Shown: piece after piece, positions 27,754 through 36,039 of the stretch
Numbering within the stretch: position 1 is the stretch's first letter
How the letters are laid out: every line of letters starts with the position of its first letter
NCBI GenBank assembly: GCA_963782495.1
Contig: CAWAJU010000009.1
Location: forward strand, 310,001 to 374,000
DNA from: DASQBT01 sp963782495
GTDB taxonomy: Bacteria; Pseudomonadota; Gammaproteobacteria; Burkholderiales; Thiobacillaceae
DNA length: 64,000 nt
Direction: 5' to 3'
Notes under the pieces: model-generated
What the model was told of the DNA's origin: nothing
What the model saw: only the letters and a program-made list of their open reading frames with translations
Databases searched by the model: none
Program-made: the position numbers and the translations under genes

Positions 27754-27945
27754 TCAGGCGCGCTTCTTGGCGTCTTTCAGGTCTTGCTTGAGGTCACCAA
27801 ACTTTGCCTGAGCTTCGCCCAAAGTTTTTTGAACCTTGCCTTTAACTTCCAGTTTCTCATTGCCAACGAGCTTGCCGGTGATTTCATTGACCTTGCCTTT
27901 CGCTTCTTCGACGCGGCCCTTAACCTGGTCTTTGTTGATGCTCAT
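27754..27945 (-). CDS. CsbD family stress protein (copy 2)
   Basis: 63 aa, with AAGGAG before the ATG. Reads MSINKDQVKGRVEEAKGKVN and then EITGKLVGNEKLEVKGKVQK, a typical CsbD protein of the shorter, lysine-rich type. It differs clearly from the copy at 7045-7248, so it is not a recent duplicate. Confidence 0.9.
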   Translation of the reverse strand: MSINKDQVKGRVEEAKGKVNEITGKLVGNEKLEVKGKVQKTLGEAQAKFGDLKQDLKDAKKRA

Positions 27946-28147
27946 GATTTGCTCCTTATAGCGTATGCCGGTAGACGGGCGGCACGCCGTACGTGAGAGT
28001 TGGAAAACAGAGATGTGACACCACGAGTTCCCTCACTGGGCCGCCATCGAAACGTAGACTGTCAGCCCTTTGCGCCAATGGGCCCAGGGATGCTGTCATG
28101 TCTCTGCCAACCGTGATGGAAAAGTAGAACAGCTTGCGTGGTGGGTC

Positions 28148-28163
28148 TGTGCGCCATCGCACA
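28148..28163. promoter_or_regulatory. Crp-like palindrome upstream of CsbD copy 2
   Basis: TGTGCGCCATCGCACA matches all ten fixed positions and is identical to the site at 32827-32842. It is 203 bp before the CsbD start. The rest of the 27946-28370 gap shows nothing clear. Confidence 0.65.
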
Positions 28164-28370
28164 GATGGGTGTCCTGGGTCGGCACTTCAACGTCTGCTTC
28201 ACCGGTATAACAGGCAGATCTTCACTCTTGGCCAACCAGGACTCCGCGCGCCGTCCAACAGATTGGCCTGATCACATCACGAACCGGCGCCAGCTTCCGA
28301 GACTGTTGCTCACATGAGCGTCCAGCGTGATCAGGGTGTCATCCAGTCTGACTAACGTTTTGGGAGATTT

Positions 28371-28433
28371 CTAACGAAAGAAGACAAGATATAGAACAAT
28401 AATGAGCACTACAGTACCGAGGCCGATATACAT
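28371..28433 (-). CDS. 20-residue membrane microprotein
   Basis: ATG at 28433 is preceded by GGAGGTG four bases away, one of the best ribosome sites in the window. The frame encodes MYIGLGTVVLIIVLYLVFFR and stops at TAG: one short hydrophobic helix ending in a single Arg. It resembles the tiny single-helix proteins common in stress loci. Such peptides often act on a membrane enzyme; no partner is evident here. A weak Crp-like site lies 90 bp upstream. Confidence 0.6.
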   Translation of the reverse strand: MYIGLGTVVLIIVLYLVFFR

Positions 28434-28522
28434 TTTTCACCTCCATCTCATAGCTCACCCTCTTGGAGGGTAATTAAGCACGAGTTCATGAGTTCATTAA
28501 AGCATTCGCTCATTTTGATGTC

Positions 28523-28538
28523 TGTGCGCCAGCATACT
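28523..28538. promoter_or_regulatory. Weak Crp-like half-palindrome upstream of microprotein
   Basis: TGTGCGCCAGCATACT has a perfect left half, but the right half differs at two fixed positions. Nothing else was seen in the 28434-28828 gap. Confidence 0.3.
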
Positions 28539-28828
28539 TAGGGTGAAGTCCCATCCGGGACCCGACTACAGATCTGCAAAGCTTCGGAACGGCTCACTCA
28601 ATGCCTGGAAAAGCAGTCATTGGAAGACGATAGCTATCAGGTCAAGGCGATCGGCTGGTACGGCTGAGCTCCTGCCCGACAAGTAATCTCAGCGTACGTC
28701 CGCTCCGAACCACAGAGCCCTCATTGCCTCTTCGCTGGCGCCAATGACAGAAACGGGCAACTCGGAGTTGTTCGGAGTCGGCGCCACGCTGGTTGGCAGT
28801 GAACAACAGCTGGCGATCGCGAGCATTT

Positions 28829-30145
28829 TCATGACACAGGCAAGCGCTTGCGGTGCGGCCAAAAGCGGCTCATCAGCGGCTTGACACTGGTTCCGTGGAC
28901 AAGAATGGAAAGCGATACTGCAACCAGCGTCAATTGGATCAGCTCCAAGGCCAGATCTTCGGGGAGACCGCGCTGTATTGCGTACATCAGGTAGTACAGT
29001 GAACCGATGCCGCGTACGCCGAACCAGCCCACCATGCTGCGTATCGGCCACGATGTGCGGCTGCCCAGCAGGCCGGCGAGGACGCTGACCGGGCGCGCCA
29101 CCAGGAACAGGAACAGCGCGAGTCCGACTGCCCGCCAGCTCCAGGAATCGAGAAATAGCGTGCCGCCGATCAGCAGGACGAGGATCAATTCAGAAAGCCT
29201 CTCCAGATGTTCCTTGAAGACCAGCGATCCTCCGCTGACGGTGGGAGGTGGCTCGTTATCAGCGCTTGCTTTTGCAGCTTCCGCTTTGATGCTCGTGGCT
29301 TGCGGCCGCTGCGGGAAATCTCGAGCGGCGCCGGCGAGCTTGAGTTCGGTCTGGCGCAGCGCGACGGCGGCAAAGAAGACTGCCAGAAATCCCCACGCAT
29401 TGACCAGAACACTCAGGCCGTACACCACGCCGATCAGGCCAAGTCCGAGAAAGTCGTCCATCAGCTTGTACTCGGGTGGCTCGGCGCGCAGCTTCCATCC
29501 CAAACGGGCCAGGGCAGCGCCGGAGATGACTCCGATCGTGATTCCGGCCACCGTGGCCCACAGCACATCGACCAGCGCCCAGCGCAGGCCGAATTCACCC
29601 AGATCGTGCAGGCCGAGCAAGCCCATTCCCAACATCACGAATGGAAACGCGCTCCCGTCATTCATGCCCGCTTCGCAGGTCAGGGTGAAGCGGAGTTGGT
29701 CACGGTCACCGGGGTGGCGGATCTGGACGTCGGTCGCCAACACCGGATCAGTGGGCGCCAGGATCGCACCCAGCAGGACCCCCGCGCCCAGCGGCAACCC
29801 AAGCAGATAATAGGCAAAGGCAGCGACCATTCCGACGCTGACTGCCATGGATACGGTTGCCAGCAAGATCGGAGCGCGCCAGTGTGCGAAGCTCACCGGC
29901 ACGGGCATTTTGACACCCGCGGAAAACAGCGATATCAGCACAGCCGCTTCGGTCAGCACTTCCATCAGCGCCGATTGCTTGAGCGGATTGAAGTGAAAGA
30001 CATTGAGCACCGTGGGTCCGACCAGCAACCCCACCGCCAGATAAATAATCGCTGGCGTGACGGGCAGGCGCTTGAGGATCGAGGAAGTCAGCCCCCTGGC
30101 GAGCAACAGCCCGCCCACCAGCAGAAACCAAAGTGCGTTAGTCAT
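28829..30145 (-). CDS. Cation:proton antiporter, CPA1/NhaP type
   Basis: 438 aa with about 12 hydrophobic helices. The ion-binding motifs are LGAILAPTDPVLATDVQ and EAGMNDGSAFPFV, the paired segments of CPA1 exchangers. A 45-residue charged loop (about 280-325) lies before the last helices. It exchanges Na+ or K+ for protons across the inner membrane; ion choice is not readable. No K+ channel-type TrkA domain follows. Confidence 0.88.
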   Translation of the reverse strand: MTNALWFLLVGGLLLARGLTSSILKRLPVTPAIIYLAVGLLVGPTVLNVFHFNPLKQSALMEVLTEAAVLISLFSAGVKMPVPVSFAHWRAPILLATVSMAVSVGMVAAFAYYLLGLPLGAGVLLGAILAPTDPVLATDVQIRHPGDRDQLRFTLTCEAGMNDGSAFPFVMLGMGLLGLHDLGEFGLRWALVDVLWATVAGITIGVISGAALARLGWKLRAEPPEYKLMDDFLGLGLIGVVYGLSVLVNAWGFLAVFFAAVALRQTELKLAGAARDFPQRPQATSIKAEAAKASADNEPPPTVSGGSLVFKEHLERLSELILVLLIGGTLFLDSWSWRAVGLALFLFLVARPVSVLAGLLGSRTSWPIRSMVGWFGVRGIGSLYYLMYAIQRGLPEDLALELIQLTLVAVSLSILVHGTSVKPLMSRFWPHRKRLPVS

Positions 30146-30273
30146 TGCTTGTCAAGTTCAGCGCCATTCAGATCCCTCGGGAGCGCGTCATTCTGCCTTC
30201 CGCGGCCTCATAACTGGCAAATATCATGCCTTCCCGCGAGTGCGGGACGGTGGCTGGGCAATTGCGCTCAGAA

Positions 30274-30435
30274 CTACTTGCGCATCATGCCCATGATCAA
30301 GGTGACCAGGAAAACAATCAGAAACACAAAGAACAGTACCCTGGCGATCTCCACTGCGCCGGCGGCAATACCGCCGAATCCAAAGACCGCAGCAACAAGT
30401 GCAATGACGAAAAATATTGCAGCCCATTTCAACAT
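30274..30435 (-). CDS. DUF1328 small membrane protein
   Basis: 53 aa with GGAGG eight nt before the ATG. Reads MLKWAAIFFVIALVAAVFGF and then GGIAAGAVEIARVLFFVFL: two hydrophobic helices around a GGIAAGA turn, the DUF1328 (YtjA-like) pattern. These proteins are widespread in stress loci; role unknown. Has a Crp-like site 128 bp upstream. Confidence 0.88.
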   Translation of the reverse strand: MLKWAAIFFVIALVAAVFGFGGIAAGAVEIARVLFFVFLIVFLVTLIMGMMRK

Positions 30436-30562
30436 GATGACCTCCATCCCCGGACCGGGGTCTGACTGGCTTGATGAGGAACCGACTTGCCGCGGTCGTT
30501 TGAGCCGCATGAGCACAGCGGCTCCTCTGCCTTGCAGCGTGTTCCCAGGCAACTATGCAGTC

Positions 30563-30578
30563 TGTGCGCCACCGCACT
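30563..30578. promoter_or_regulatory. Crp-like palindrome upstream of DUF1328 gene
   Basis: TGTGCGCCACCGCACT matches nine of ten fixed positions. It lies on the DUF1328 side of the 30436-30908 gap. Confidence 0.55.
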
Positions 30579-30797
30579 CATGTCGCTCCTCTTCCCTCGG
30601 GCAGTCAAGATGGCCCGGCGCAATGCCCGAAATATGGATCTGATCGAGACGATCTTCAACCCGGTATTCGGCGCCGCAAATCCATGTCCAGGGCGAGTCC
30701 TGGCCACACCTGAATGGGACCGTGGCGCTGCACTGCCTTTGCAGCTTGTGAAAGCGGGGATCTGCCCGCGTCTGCGATGAGCACCGACCACGCTCCG

Positions 30798-30813
30798 TGT
30801 GCGCTGGCGTACA
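30798..30813. promoter_or_regulatory. Crp-like palindrome upstream of desaturase gene
   Basis: TGTGCGCTGGCGTACA matches all fixed positions. It is 96 bp before the desaturase ATG. The divergent genes on either side of this gap each have their own site. Confidence 0.6.
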
Positions 30814-30908
30814 GACTGTTGCCGTCTGCCGAGCGATATTACCGCCAGGAACATGGCGATCACTGGCTGGATCAACGGTGATCGCCGTGCCATCTTGCGA
30901 AGGATCTG

Positions 30909-32111
30909 ATGATGCAACCTGGTTTACTCGCTCTGCCGTGGTGGGGTTACGTGCTGGTTACGTTGGGTCTCACCCACGTCACCATCGCAGCAGTAACGAT
31001 TTTTCTCCACCGGCACCAGGCGCACCGGGCGCTGGCGCTGCATCCGGTCGCCAGTCATCTTTTTCGTTTCTGGCTCTGGCTCACTACCGGGATGGTCACC
31101 AGGGAATGGGTGGCGATTCACCGCAAGCACCACGCCACCACCGACACAGCGGAAGACCCGCACAGCCCGCAGGTCTACGGCATCCGGAAGGTGTTGTTCG
31201 AGGGCGCAGAGCTCTATCGGTTAGAAAGCAGGAACGCCTCAACCATCGAGAATTACGGCCGCGGCACCCCCGACGATTGGATCGAGCGCAAGCTGTACGC
31301 AAGGCACAGCGCGCTTGGCGTGGGCATCATGCTGACAATCGATTTTGTCCTGTTCGGCCCGGTCGGCCTCACCATATGGGCGGTGCAGATGCTGTGGATC
31401 CCGTTCTTCGCCGCAGGCGTCATCAATGGCATCGGCCACTATTGGGGCTACCGCAATTTCGCGCCGTCCGATGCCTCCAGGAATATCGTACCCTGGGGCC
31501 TGCTGATCGGTGGCGAGGAACTGCACAACAACCATCACGCCTACGCCAGTTCCGCCAGGTTCTCGAGCAGGTGGTGGGAATTGGATGTCGGCTGGACGTA
31601 CATCCGCATCATGGAGATGCTCCACCTGGCGAAGGTGCGGAAGCTCGCGCCCAGAATCCACTTCGACACCTCCAAGACCCGCTGCGATGTCGACACCCTG
31701 CAGGCTGTGATCACTCACCGCTACGACGTGCTGGCCAAGTTCGCCAGAACCCTGCAGCGAACTGCCGTGGAGGAAATCCGCGGCCTGCGGGGCGACGCAA
31801 TCTCCGGATTGAAGGATTCCAAAGCGCTGGATGCGGTCAAACACTGGTTGCAAAGGGATGCGAAGGCGTTGCCGGAGCAGGAACGTGCAGTGCTGGAACA
31901 GGCTCTGCAATCGAGCACCGTATTGAGCACCATTTACGCCATGCGCCAGGATCTCACTGCACTGTGGAGCCGATCTACCGTCTCGAAGGACCAACTGGTG
32001 GTACAACTGGAAGACTGGTGTCGGCATGCCGAGGAAAGCGGCATTGGCGCGCTGCGAGAGTTTTCCCGCACACTGCGCCGCTACGATTCACTGTCAGGAG
32101 AAATGAAATGA
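30909..32111 (+). CDS. Fatty acid desaturase, delta-9 acyl-lipid/acyl-CoA type
   Basis: 400 aa. The three histidine boxes HRHQAH, HRKHH and HNNHH hold the di-iron centre, set between hydrophobic segments. The desaturase part ends near residue 250; a 150-residue helical tail follows, ending QLEDWCRHAEESGIGALREF. This longer form is known in proteobacterial desaturases; the tail's role is unclear. It introduces a cis double bond into membrane acyl chains, raising fluidity. The next gene overlaps its stop. AAGGA lies before the ATG pair at 30909/30912. Confidence 0.88.
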   Translation: MMQPGLLALPWWGYVLVTLGLTHVTIAAVTIFLHRHQAHRALALHPVASHLFRFWLWLTTGMVTREWVAIHRKHHATTDTAEDPHSPQVYGIRKVLFEGAELYRLESRNASTIENYGRGTPDDWIERKLYARHSALGVGIMLTIDFVLFGPVGLTIWAVQMLWIPFFAAGVINGIGHYWGYRNFAPSDASRNIVPWGLLIGGEELHNNHHAYASSARFSSRWWELDVGWTYIRIMEMLHLAKVRKLAPRIHFDTSKTRCDVDTLQAVITHRYDVLAKFARTLQRTAVEEIRGLRGDAISGLKDSKALDAVKHWLQRDAKALPEQERAVLEQALQSSTVLSTIYAMRQDLTALWSRSTVSKDQLVVQLEDWCRHAEESGIGALREFSRTLRRYDSLSGEMK

Positions 32112-32266
32112 CATTAGGAACAATACTGCTGATCATTGTGGTTCTACTGCTGATCGGCGCGTTTCCCACCTGGCCCCACAGCCGGGGCTGGGGTTACGGT
32201 CCCAGCGGTGGTCTTGGACTGGTGTTGGTGATCATCCTCATTCTGTTGCTGTTGGGCAAGATATAG
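32108..32266 (+). CDS. DUF3309 small membrane protein
   Basis: 52 aa starting at ATG overlapping the desaturase stop by four bases. Reads MTLGTILLIIVVLLLIGAFP, then WPHSRGWGYGPSG and LVLVIILILLLLGKI: two hydrophobic helices around a Gly/Trp-rich loop, the DUF3309 pattern. Coupled translation with the desaturase suggests a shared role in membrane adaptation. Confidence 0.85.
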   Translation: MTLGTILLIIVVLLLIGAFPTWPHSRGWGYGPSGGLGLVLVIILILLLLGKI

Positions 32267-32479
32267 CGCACCCATTCGTGCCGAATCCAGTCAACGTTCC
32301 GGCCAGGGCGTAATGGATGACGAACCCCGGCTCATGTTTTGAGCGAACGGGGGCAGGTCTGATCCGGTGTTCCTTTCACTCTGCCGGGTCGCCTGGATAA
32401 GCCCGCCTGGCAGGGCGCTTCAGAGCGGGAATTCACAAGGCGGCAACAGGCGATCCTCTCCCCACTCAGGGGGCGGATG

Positions 32480-32659
32480 TCAATGACCGCGCTGCCCAGC
32501 TTTGTCAACTTCTTCATCTTCGCGGAAGGGAATCTCCCCGTCCTCCTCGTAGCGCTTTCTCGCGCCGGACCGGTAAATCCAGGCCACGGCCGCCAGAAAG
32601 ACCAGGGGAATGCCCAGGTAGAGGCCGTATTCCGCGAGCATGTTGATGAATTGATTCAT
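32480..32659 (-). CDS. Orphan CcoQ/FixQ-like small protein
   Basis: 59 aa; AGGAGA lies seven nt before the ATG. One membrane helix (YGLYLGIPLVFLAAVAWIYR) is followed by a charged tail with RKRYEEDGEIPFREDEE. This is the build of CcoQ, the small subunit or chaperone of cbb3 cytochrome oxidases. No other oxidase gene is near, so it is an orphan copy. A perfect Crp-like site lies 168 bp upstream. Assignment rests on overall pattern only. Confidence 0.65.
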   Translation of the reverse strand: MNQFINMLAEYGLYLGIPLVFLAAVAWIYRSGARKRYEEDGEIPFREDEEVDKAGQRGH

Positions 32660-32826
32660 GGCGTTCTCCTGTGATTCTGTCGAGTGGCTTCAGCGCCGTT
32701 CTTGTCCAGAACGCAGCCGCGGCAAGAAGGACGTCAGCCTTCCTGGCACACAGACTGCACCAGTACTCATCCTCAAGACCTCTTGTCTTGGCTCCATACA
32801 GGATGCCAGCGGGTCACGCCAAGTAC

Positions 32827-32842
32827 TGTGCGCCATCGCACA
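32827..32842. promoter_or_regulatory. Crp-like palindrome, CcoQ-like side
   Basis: TGTGCGCCATCGCACA, a full match. With the next site, 18 bp away, it forms a pair between two divergent genes. Confidence 0.65.
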
Positions 32843-32860
32843 TTGAATAATGCCGGCCTG

Positions 32861-32876
32861 TGTGCGTTGGCGAACA
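32861..32876. promoter_or_regulatory. Crp-like palindrome, right-hand gene side
   Basis: TGTGCGTTGGCGAACA, a full match, 138 bp before the gene at 33014. Centre-to-centre distance to the previous site is 34 bp, about three helical turns. No other feature was seen in the 32660-33013 gap. Confidence 0.6.
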
Positions 32877-33013
32877 GAAGTGTGGTCGTTGCCGGGTTCA
32901 CCATGTCTTGGTGCCCACGTCGTTCCAGCCGTTTCGCTGTGTCGTGTGCAGGAGCCGATTGGTTCGAAGCCTGCACGTGCTGGGCAAGGCGTTATCGAAT
33001 GGAAGGACAGGCG

Positions 33014-33415
33014 ATGCTGACTGAAATGGCAATTGCGTGGCTACTCGTATTCTCGGCGGTGCCGCCACCGGCCACGGCACACGGAGACCTGGGACGCGTA
33101 CGCCAGGATCATTCACCGCAACGAGTGCAAGTTGCGCCCGTGTCTCCGCAGCACGGCGTTCCGGTGACGCCGCAGGAGAACAAACCGCCAGCGCATAAGC
33201 AAGGAGAACATTCCCGCCCGGGCATGAGCTGGTATCGGCAACCTCAACCCTGTTTGCGCAACCCGCAAGCCGGATTGCCGGGGCGCGGGTTAGCGCCGGA
33301 ACTACCGCCGCAGCAGGGGCACGGCGTGGACAATGTTCACGACAAGTCAGACTACGGTGGCCAAGACTACAATAACGCCAGGGCCAGGTCGGCCGGGAAA
33401 CGCGTCAGAACCTGA
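33014..33415 (+). CDS. Secreted Pro/Gln/His-rich hypothetical protein
   Basis: 133 aa from an ATG with GGAAGGA upstream. A short signal (MLTEMAIAWLLVFSAVPPPA, cleaving near TAHG) precedes a low-complexity chain rich in P, Q, H and N. No domain recognised. It precedes the DUF2721 gene by 37 bp on the same strand, probably in one operon. Confidence 0.5.
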   Translation: MLTEMAIAWLLVFSAVPPPATAHGDLGRVRQDHSPQRVQVAPVSPQHGVPVTPQENKPPAHKQGEHSRPGMSWYRQPQPCLRNPQAGLPGRGLAPELPPQQGHGVDNVHDKSDYGGQDYNNARARSAGKRVRT

Positions 33416-33452
33416 GTTCCAATCAAGGCCAGGCGCAGGGAGGACAAGAACG

Positions 33453-33962
33453 ATGTTATCGGACCCCGAAATTACCACCATCGCGCACGTCATCCAGCTT
33501 GCGATCGCGCCGGTCTTCCTGCTCACCGGCATCGGATCGTTGCTCGCGGTCATGGCCAACCGGCTCGGCCGCATCATTGACCGCGCGCGCTTCGTCGAGA
33601 GCATCTGGAGCAAGCTGGAAGATGCCGCACGCGCGGATGCCGGGCGCGAGTTTTCCAACCTTTCGCACCGCGCCAAATTACCAGGGCCTGTTAACGCTAA
33701 TTTCACGCCTGCGAAATTAGTATTAACAGGCCCTTGCCGGGCGATCAACCTTTGCGCCTTCGCCGCGCTGTTGGTGTGCGCCCTGATCGCCACCCTGTTC
33801 ATCGACGCGCTCCTGGGGACCAACCTGCGCTGGCTGGTGGGCGCGCTGTTCGTCTTCGCGATGCTGGCGCTAAGCACCGGCATGGTCTGTTTCCTGCGCG
33901 AGGTGCACGTCGCCACCCACACGCTGCGCATCGGGCCGCCATCCCGGAGTCCGGCCAAGTAA
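33453..33962 (+). CDS. DUF2721 membrane protein carrying an in-frame element insertion
   Basis: 169 aa with GGAGGA before the ATG. The N-terminal helix region (IAHVIQLAIAPVFLLTGIGS), ANRLGRIIDRAR and the C-terminal helices (ALLVCALIATLFIDALLG; LSTGMVCFLREVHVATHTL) are DUF2721. Between RAKL and INLC the usual text is interrupted by about 18 residues, PGPVNANFTPAKLVLTGP, encoded by a 52-bp MITE-like element. The frame stays open, so a full-length altered protein is predicted. The insertion lies in the cytoplasmic loop between helices. Confidence 0.8.
   Translation: MLSDPEITTIAHVIQLAIAPVFLLTGIGSLLAVMANRLGRIIDRARFVESIWSKLEDAARADAGREFSNLSHRAKLPGPVNANFTPAKLVLTGPCRAINLCAFAALLVCALIATLFIDALLGTNLRWLVGALFVFAMLALSTGMVCFLREVHVATHTLRIGPPSRSPAK
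33683..33734. mobile_element. MITE-like element, 52-bp core-less copy inside DUF2721 gene
   Basis: Consists of two 22-bp inverted repeats, 20 of 22 matching, around an 8-bp centre. It equals the two ends of the 267-bp copies joined at TGCGA, a 5-bp direct repeat present near both ends of those copies, so it can be explained as an internal deletion. Flanks are ACC on the left and TGCC on the right. Confidence 0.85.
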
Positions 33963-34008
33963 CCGGATGACATCGTGGTGAACCGTCCGGCGCCCGCCCA
34001 GAAGATCG

Positions 34009-34875
34009 CTACTGATAGCTAACGCTCACGCGAACGCTGACGCGCGGTACCGGGGGCTGCCCTGCCGGACCCACGAAGCTGCCGGCCACCGGCGGCACGG
34101 CCTCCGGATGGCGGGCAACGGCGATCGGGATGTGCCGATTGTCGGTGAGCTCGCCGCTGGTCGGGTCGAAACCCTTCCAACCGGGACCGGGCAGATAGAC
34201 CTCCGCCCAGGCGTGGGTCGTGGCGTCACCACCCGAGGTGGCTGAAATGTCCAGGTATCCGCTGACGAATCGACAGGCCAGCCCGAGGTGGCGGCAGGCT
34301 TCCATGAACAAGGCGGCAAAGTCGCGACACGAGCCGCTGCGGCTGGACAGGGTCATTGCCGGTGACTGCACGCCTGGCGCCTCGCGCGCCTGGTAGGTGG
34401 ACCGGCTGGCAATGTCGCGGTTCATCCGGTCGAGCAGCACGAAAGTCTCGATCGGCCCCTCCAGGCACCCCAGGCTGGCCAGCCATTGGTTGACCGCGAG
34501 CCGGTCTTGAGCGTAGTAAACGCTCTGGCGGAAGGCCGCAAGGTCGGGCTGTTCCTCCTGCGCATAATCGAACGGATAGGTGACCGCGCTATCCGCCACC
34601 AGAAAATCCAGCGGCGCGTCCTCGTACTTCTCGACTGTTACATCGCTGGCTATGCGCAGGCTGTTCGACGCTGCCAGAAAGCTGACAGTGGCAACGGAAT
34701 TGTCGAGGGCGTCGCGATGCCATCGAATGGTGTGTTCGGGATGGATGGCGAGTGTCGACGACGCGATCCGCAGCGCATGACTTTCGCGCGGACGCAGCAG
34801 GAGCCGATGGGGCTGCAGCGTCACCGGCGCGGCGAAGAGGTACTCCGTCAGGTGGGAAATATTGAGGCGTCGCAT
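34009..34875 (-). CDS. Transglutaminase-like cysteine protease family protein
   Basis: 288 aa from the ATG at 34875. An N-terminal beta-domain (LTEYLFAAPVTLQPHRLLLR) precedes the transglutaminase core. The triad is present: Cys in SGSCRDFAALFMEACRHLGL, His in TTHAWAEVYLPG and Asp in GWKGFDPTSGE. No signal peptide. Bacterial members often occur with alpha-E and circularly permuted ATP-grasp genes; none is adjacent. It follows the hemolysin III-like gene by 16 bp, so they are co-transcribed. Confidence 0.85.
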   Translation of the reverse strand: MRRLNISHLTEYLFAAPVTLQPHRLLLRPRESHALRIASSTLAIHPEHTIRWHRDALDNSVATVSFLAASNSLRIASDVTVEKYEDAPLDFLVADSAVTYPFDYAQEEQPDLAAFRQSVYYAQDRLAVNQWLASLGCLEGPIETFVLLDRMNRDIASRSTYQAREAPGVQSPAMTLSSRSGSCRDFAALFMEACRHLGLACRFVSGYLDISATSGGDATTHAWAEVYLPGPGWKGFDPTSGELTDNRHIPIAVARHPEAVPPVAGSFVGPAGQPPVPRVSVRVSVSYQ

Positions 34876-34891
34876 GGATCTGGTCCAGCGC

Positions 34892-35566
34892 CTAGGCGGA
34901 ATACCAGAGCACGGCGATGTAGTAACAGGTCGTGCCAGCCATGACGAAAAGATGCCAAACGAAATGGCCGAACTTGAGCCGAGCATCGCTCAGGTAGAAA
35001 ACGGCGCCGGCCGTGTACGCAATACCCCCCGCAACCAGCCAAACCACGCCGGCGGCGCCTACACGTTCCAGCAGGGGAACGGCGGCGATGATTACCAGCC
35101 AACCCATAGCCAGGTAGAGGCCGGTCGAAAGAAGTGGATGCGACAGTTTGTCGAGTGTCTTGAGCGTTATTCCAAGCGCGGCAATCCCCCAGATCAGGCC
35201 GAACAACGTCCATCCCCACATGCCATGCAAGGCACCGAGCGCGAAGGGCGTATAGCTTCCGGCAATGAACAGGTAGATCGCGCTGTGATCGCACTTCTCG
35301 CACACGCGCTTGGCGCGGCCCTGGGGAAGTCCGTGGTAGAGGGTCGAACTGAGGTGCAAGGTCACCATGGTGAAGGCATAGATGCTGACGCCGACGAGAT
35401 TTTGCGCCTGTCCCTGGCGCACCGTGGTGACGACGAGAACCGGCGTGAAGGCCAGTGCCAGCAGCAGGCCGATACCATGACTGAGGCTGTTGGCGGCCTC
35501 TTCTGCGACTGATTGAGGGCGATCCAGCTGATCGATACCCTTCGGGACCACGGAGCCATGAATCAT
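34892..35566 (-). CDS. Hemolysin III / PAQR family membrane protein
   Basis: 224 aa with seven hydrophobic helices. The family residues are EEAANSLSHGIGLLLAL, LSSTLYHGLP, CDHSAIYLFIAGSYTPFAL and FGHFVWHLFVMAGTTCYY; His and Asp in these form the PAQR metal site. GAAGAG precedes the ATG at 35566. The family is called hemolysin III but is better seen as a membrane homeostasis protein. A 267-bp MITE-like element lies 96 bp upstream, probably in or near its promoter. Confidence 0.88.
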   Translation of the reverse strand: MIHGSVVPKGIDQLDRPQSVAEEAANSLSHGIGLLLALAFTPVLVVTTVRQGQAQNLVGVSIYAFTMVTLHLSSTLYHGLPQGRAKRVCEKCDHSAIYLFIAGSYTPFALGALHGMWGWTLFGLIWGIAALGITLKTLDKLSHPLLSTGLYLAMGWLVIIAAVPLLERVGAAGVVWLVAGGIAYTAGAVFYLSDARLKFGHFVWHLFVMAGTTCYYIAVLWYSA

Positions 35567-35662
35567 TCGAATCTCTTCGCTCGTGACAGATTGGGCTGCG
35601 GTGTAAACCCGGGTCCTGAAACCGTGGGCCTTGGCCAACCCGGGACAGGCGCACCCGATACC

Positions 35663-35929
35663 AGGGCCTGTTAGCGCTAATTTCGCACCTGCGTTGTTGC
35701 GAGAAAGCGATGGATGCAAGGCGCGGCGTGCTGGCAAGGGCGATCCCTTGCCAAGCGGCGCAACGCACCAGACGCGCTTTCTCGCAGCAACCCTGCGGGA
35801 CGGGCCGATTCGGGCGCATCCCTTTGTCGCAAGCCGCTTGCAGTGGCCGGCACTGCGGCGCGTCTCGCTTCGCGGACTGCATCCCGAATCGGCCTCGTCG
35901 CAGGCGTGAAATTAGTGTTAACAGGCCCT
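35663..35929. mobile_element. MITE-like element, 267 bp (copy 2)
   Basis: Same length and ends as the copy at 11623-11889, with the interior reversed. The interior contains GAGAAAGCG and its inverse, so the element is itself partly palindromic and could fold. No transposase gene is present; it must depend on one elsewhere. Confidence 0.8.
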
Positions 35930-36023
35930 AATCCGCTTCACGCTGCGCGCCTATCGGCGCAATGCAGATGCGCGCGCCGTCGGCTTCAACAACTACAGGA
36001 TATGGACAACCGCATCCGAAGTC

Positions 36024-36039
36024 TGTCTGATACCGCACA
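36024..36039. promoter_or_regulatory. Crp-like palindrome upstream of regulator A1
   Basis: TGTCTGATACCGCACA keeps the right half and TGT of the left, one fixed base changed. It is 137 bp before the ATG at 36176 that has the good ribosome site. Confidence 0.4.

Noticed and set aside
30797..32100. Long plus-strand frame overlapping the desaturase
   Set aside because: Only its last 52 codons (from 32108) are a real DUF3309 gene; the rest is an out-of-frame reading of the desaturase.
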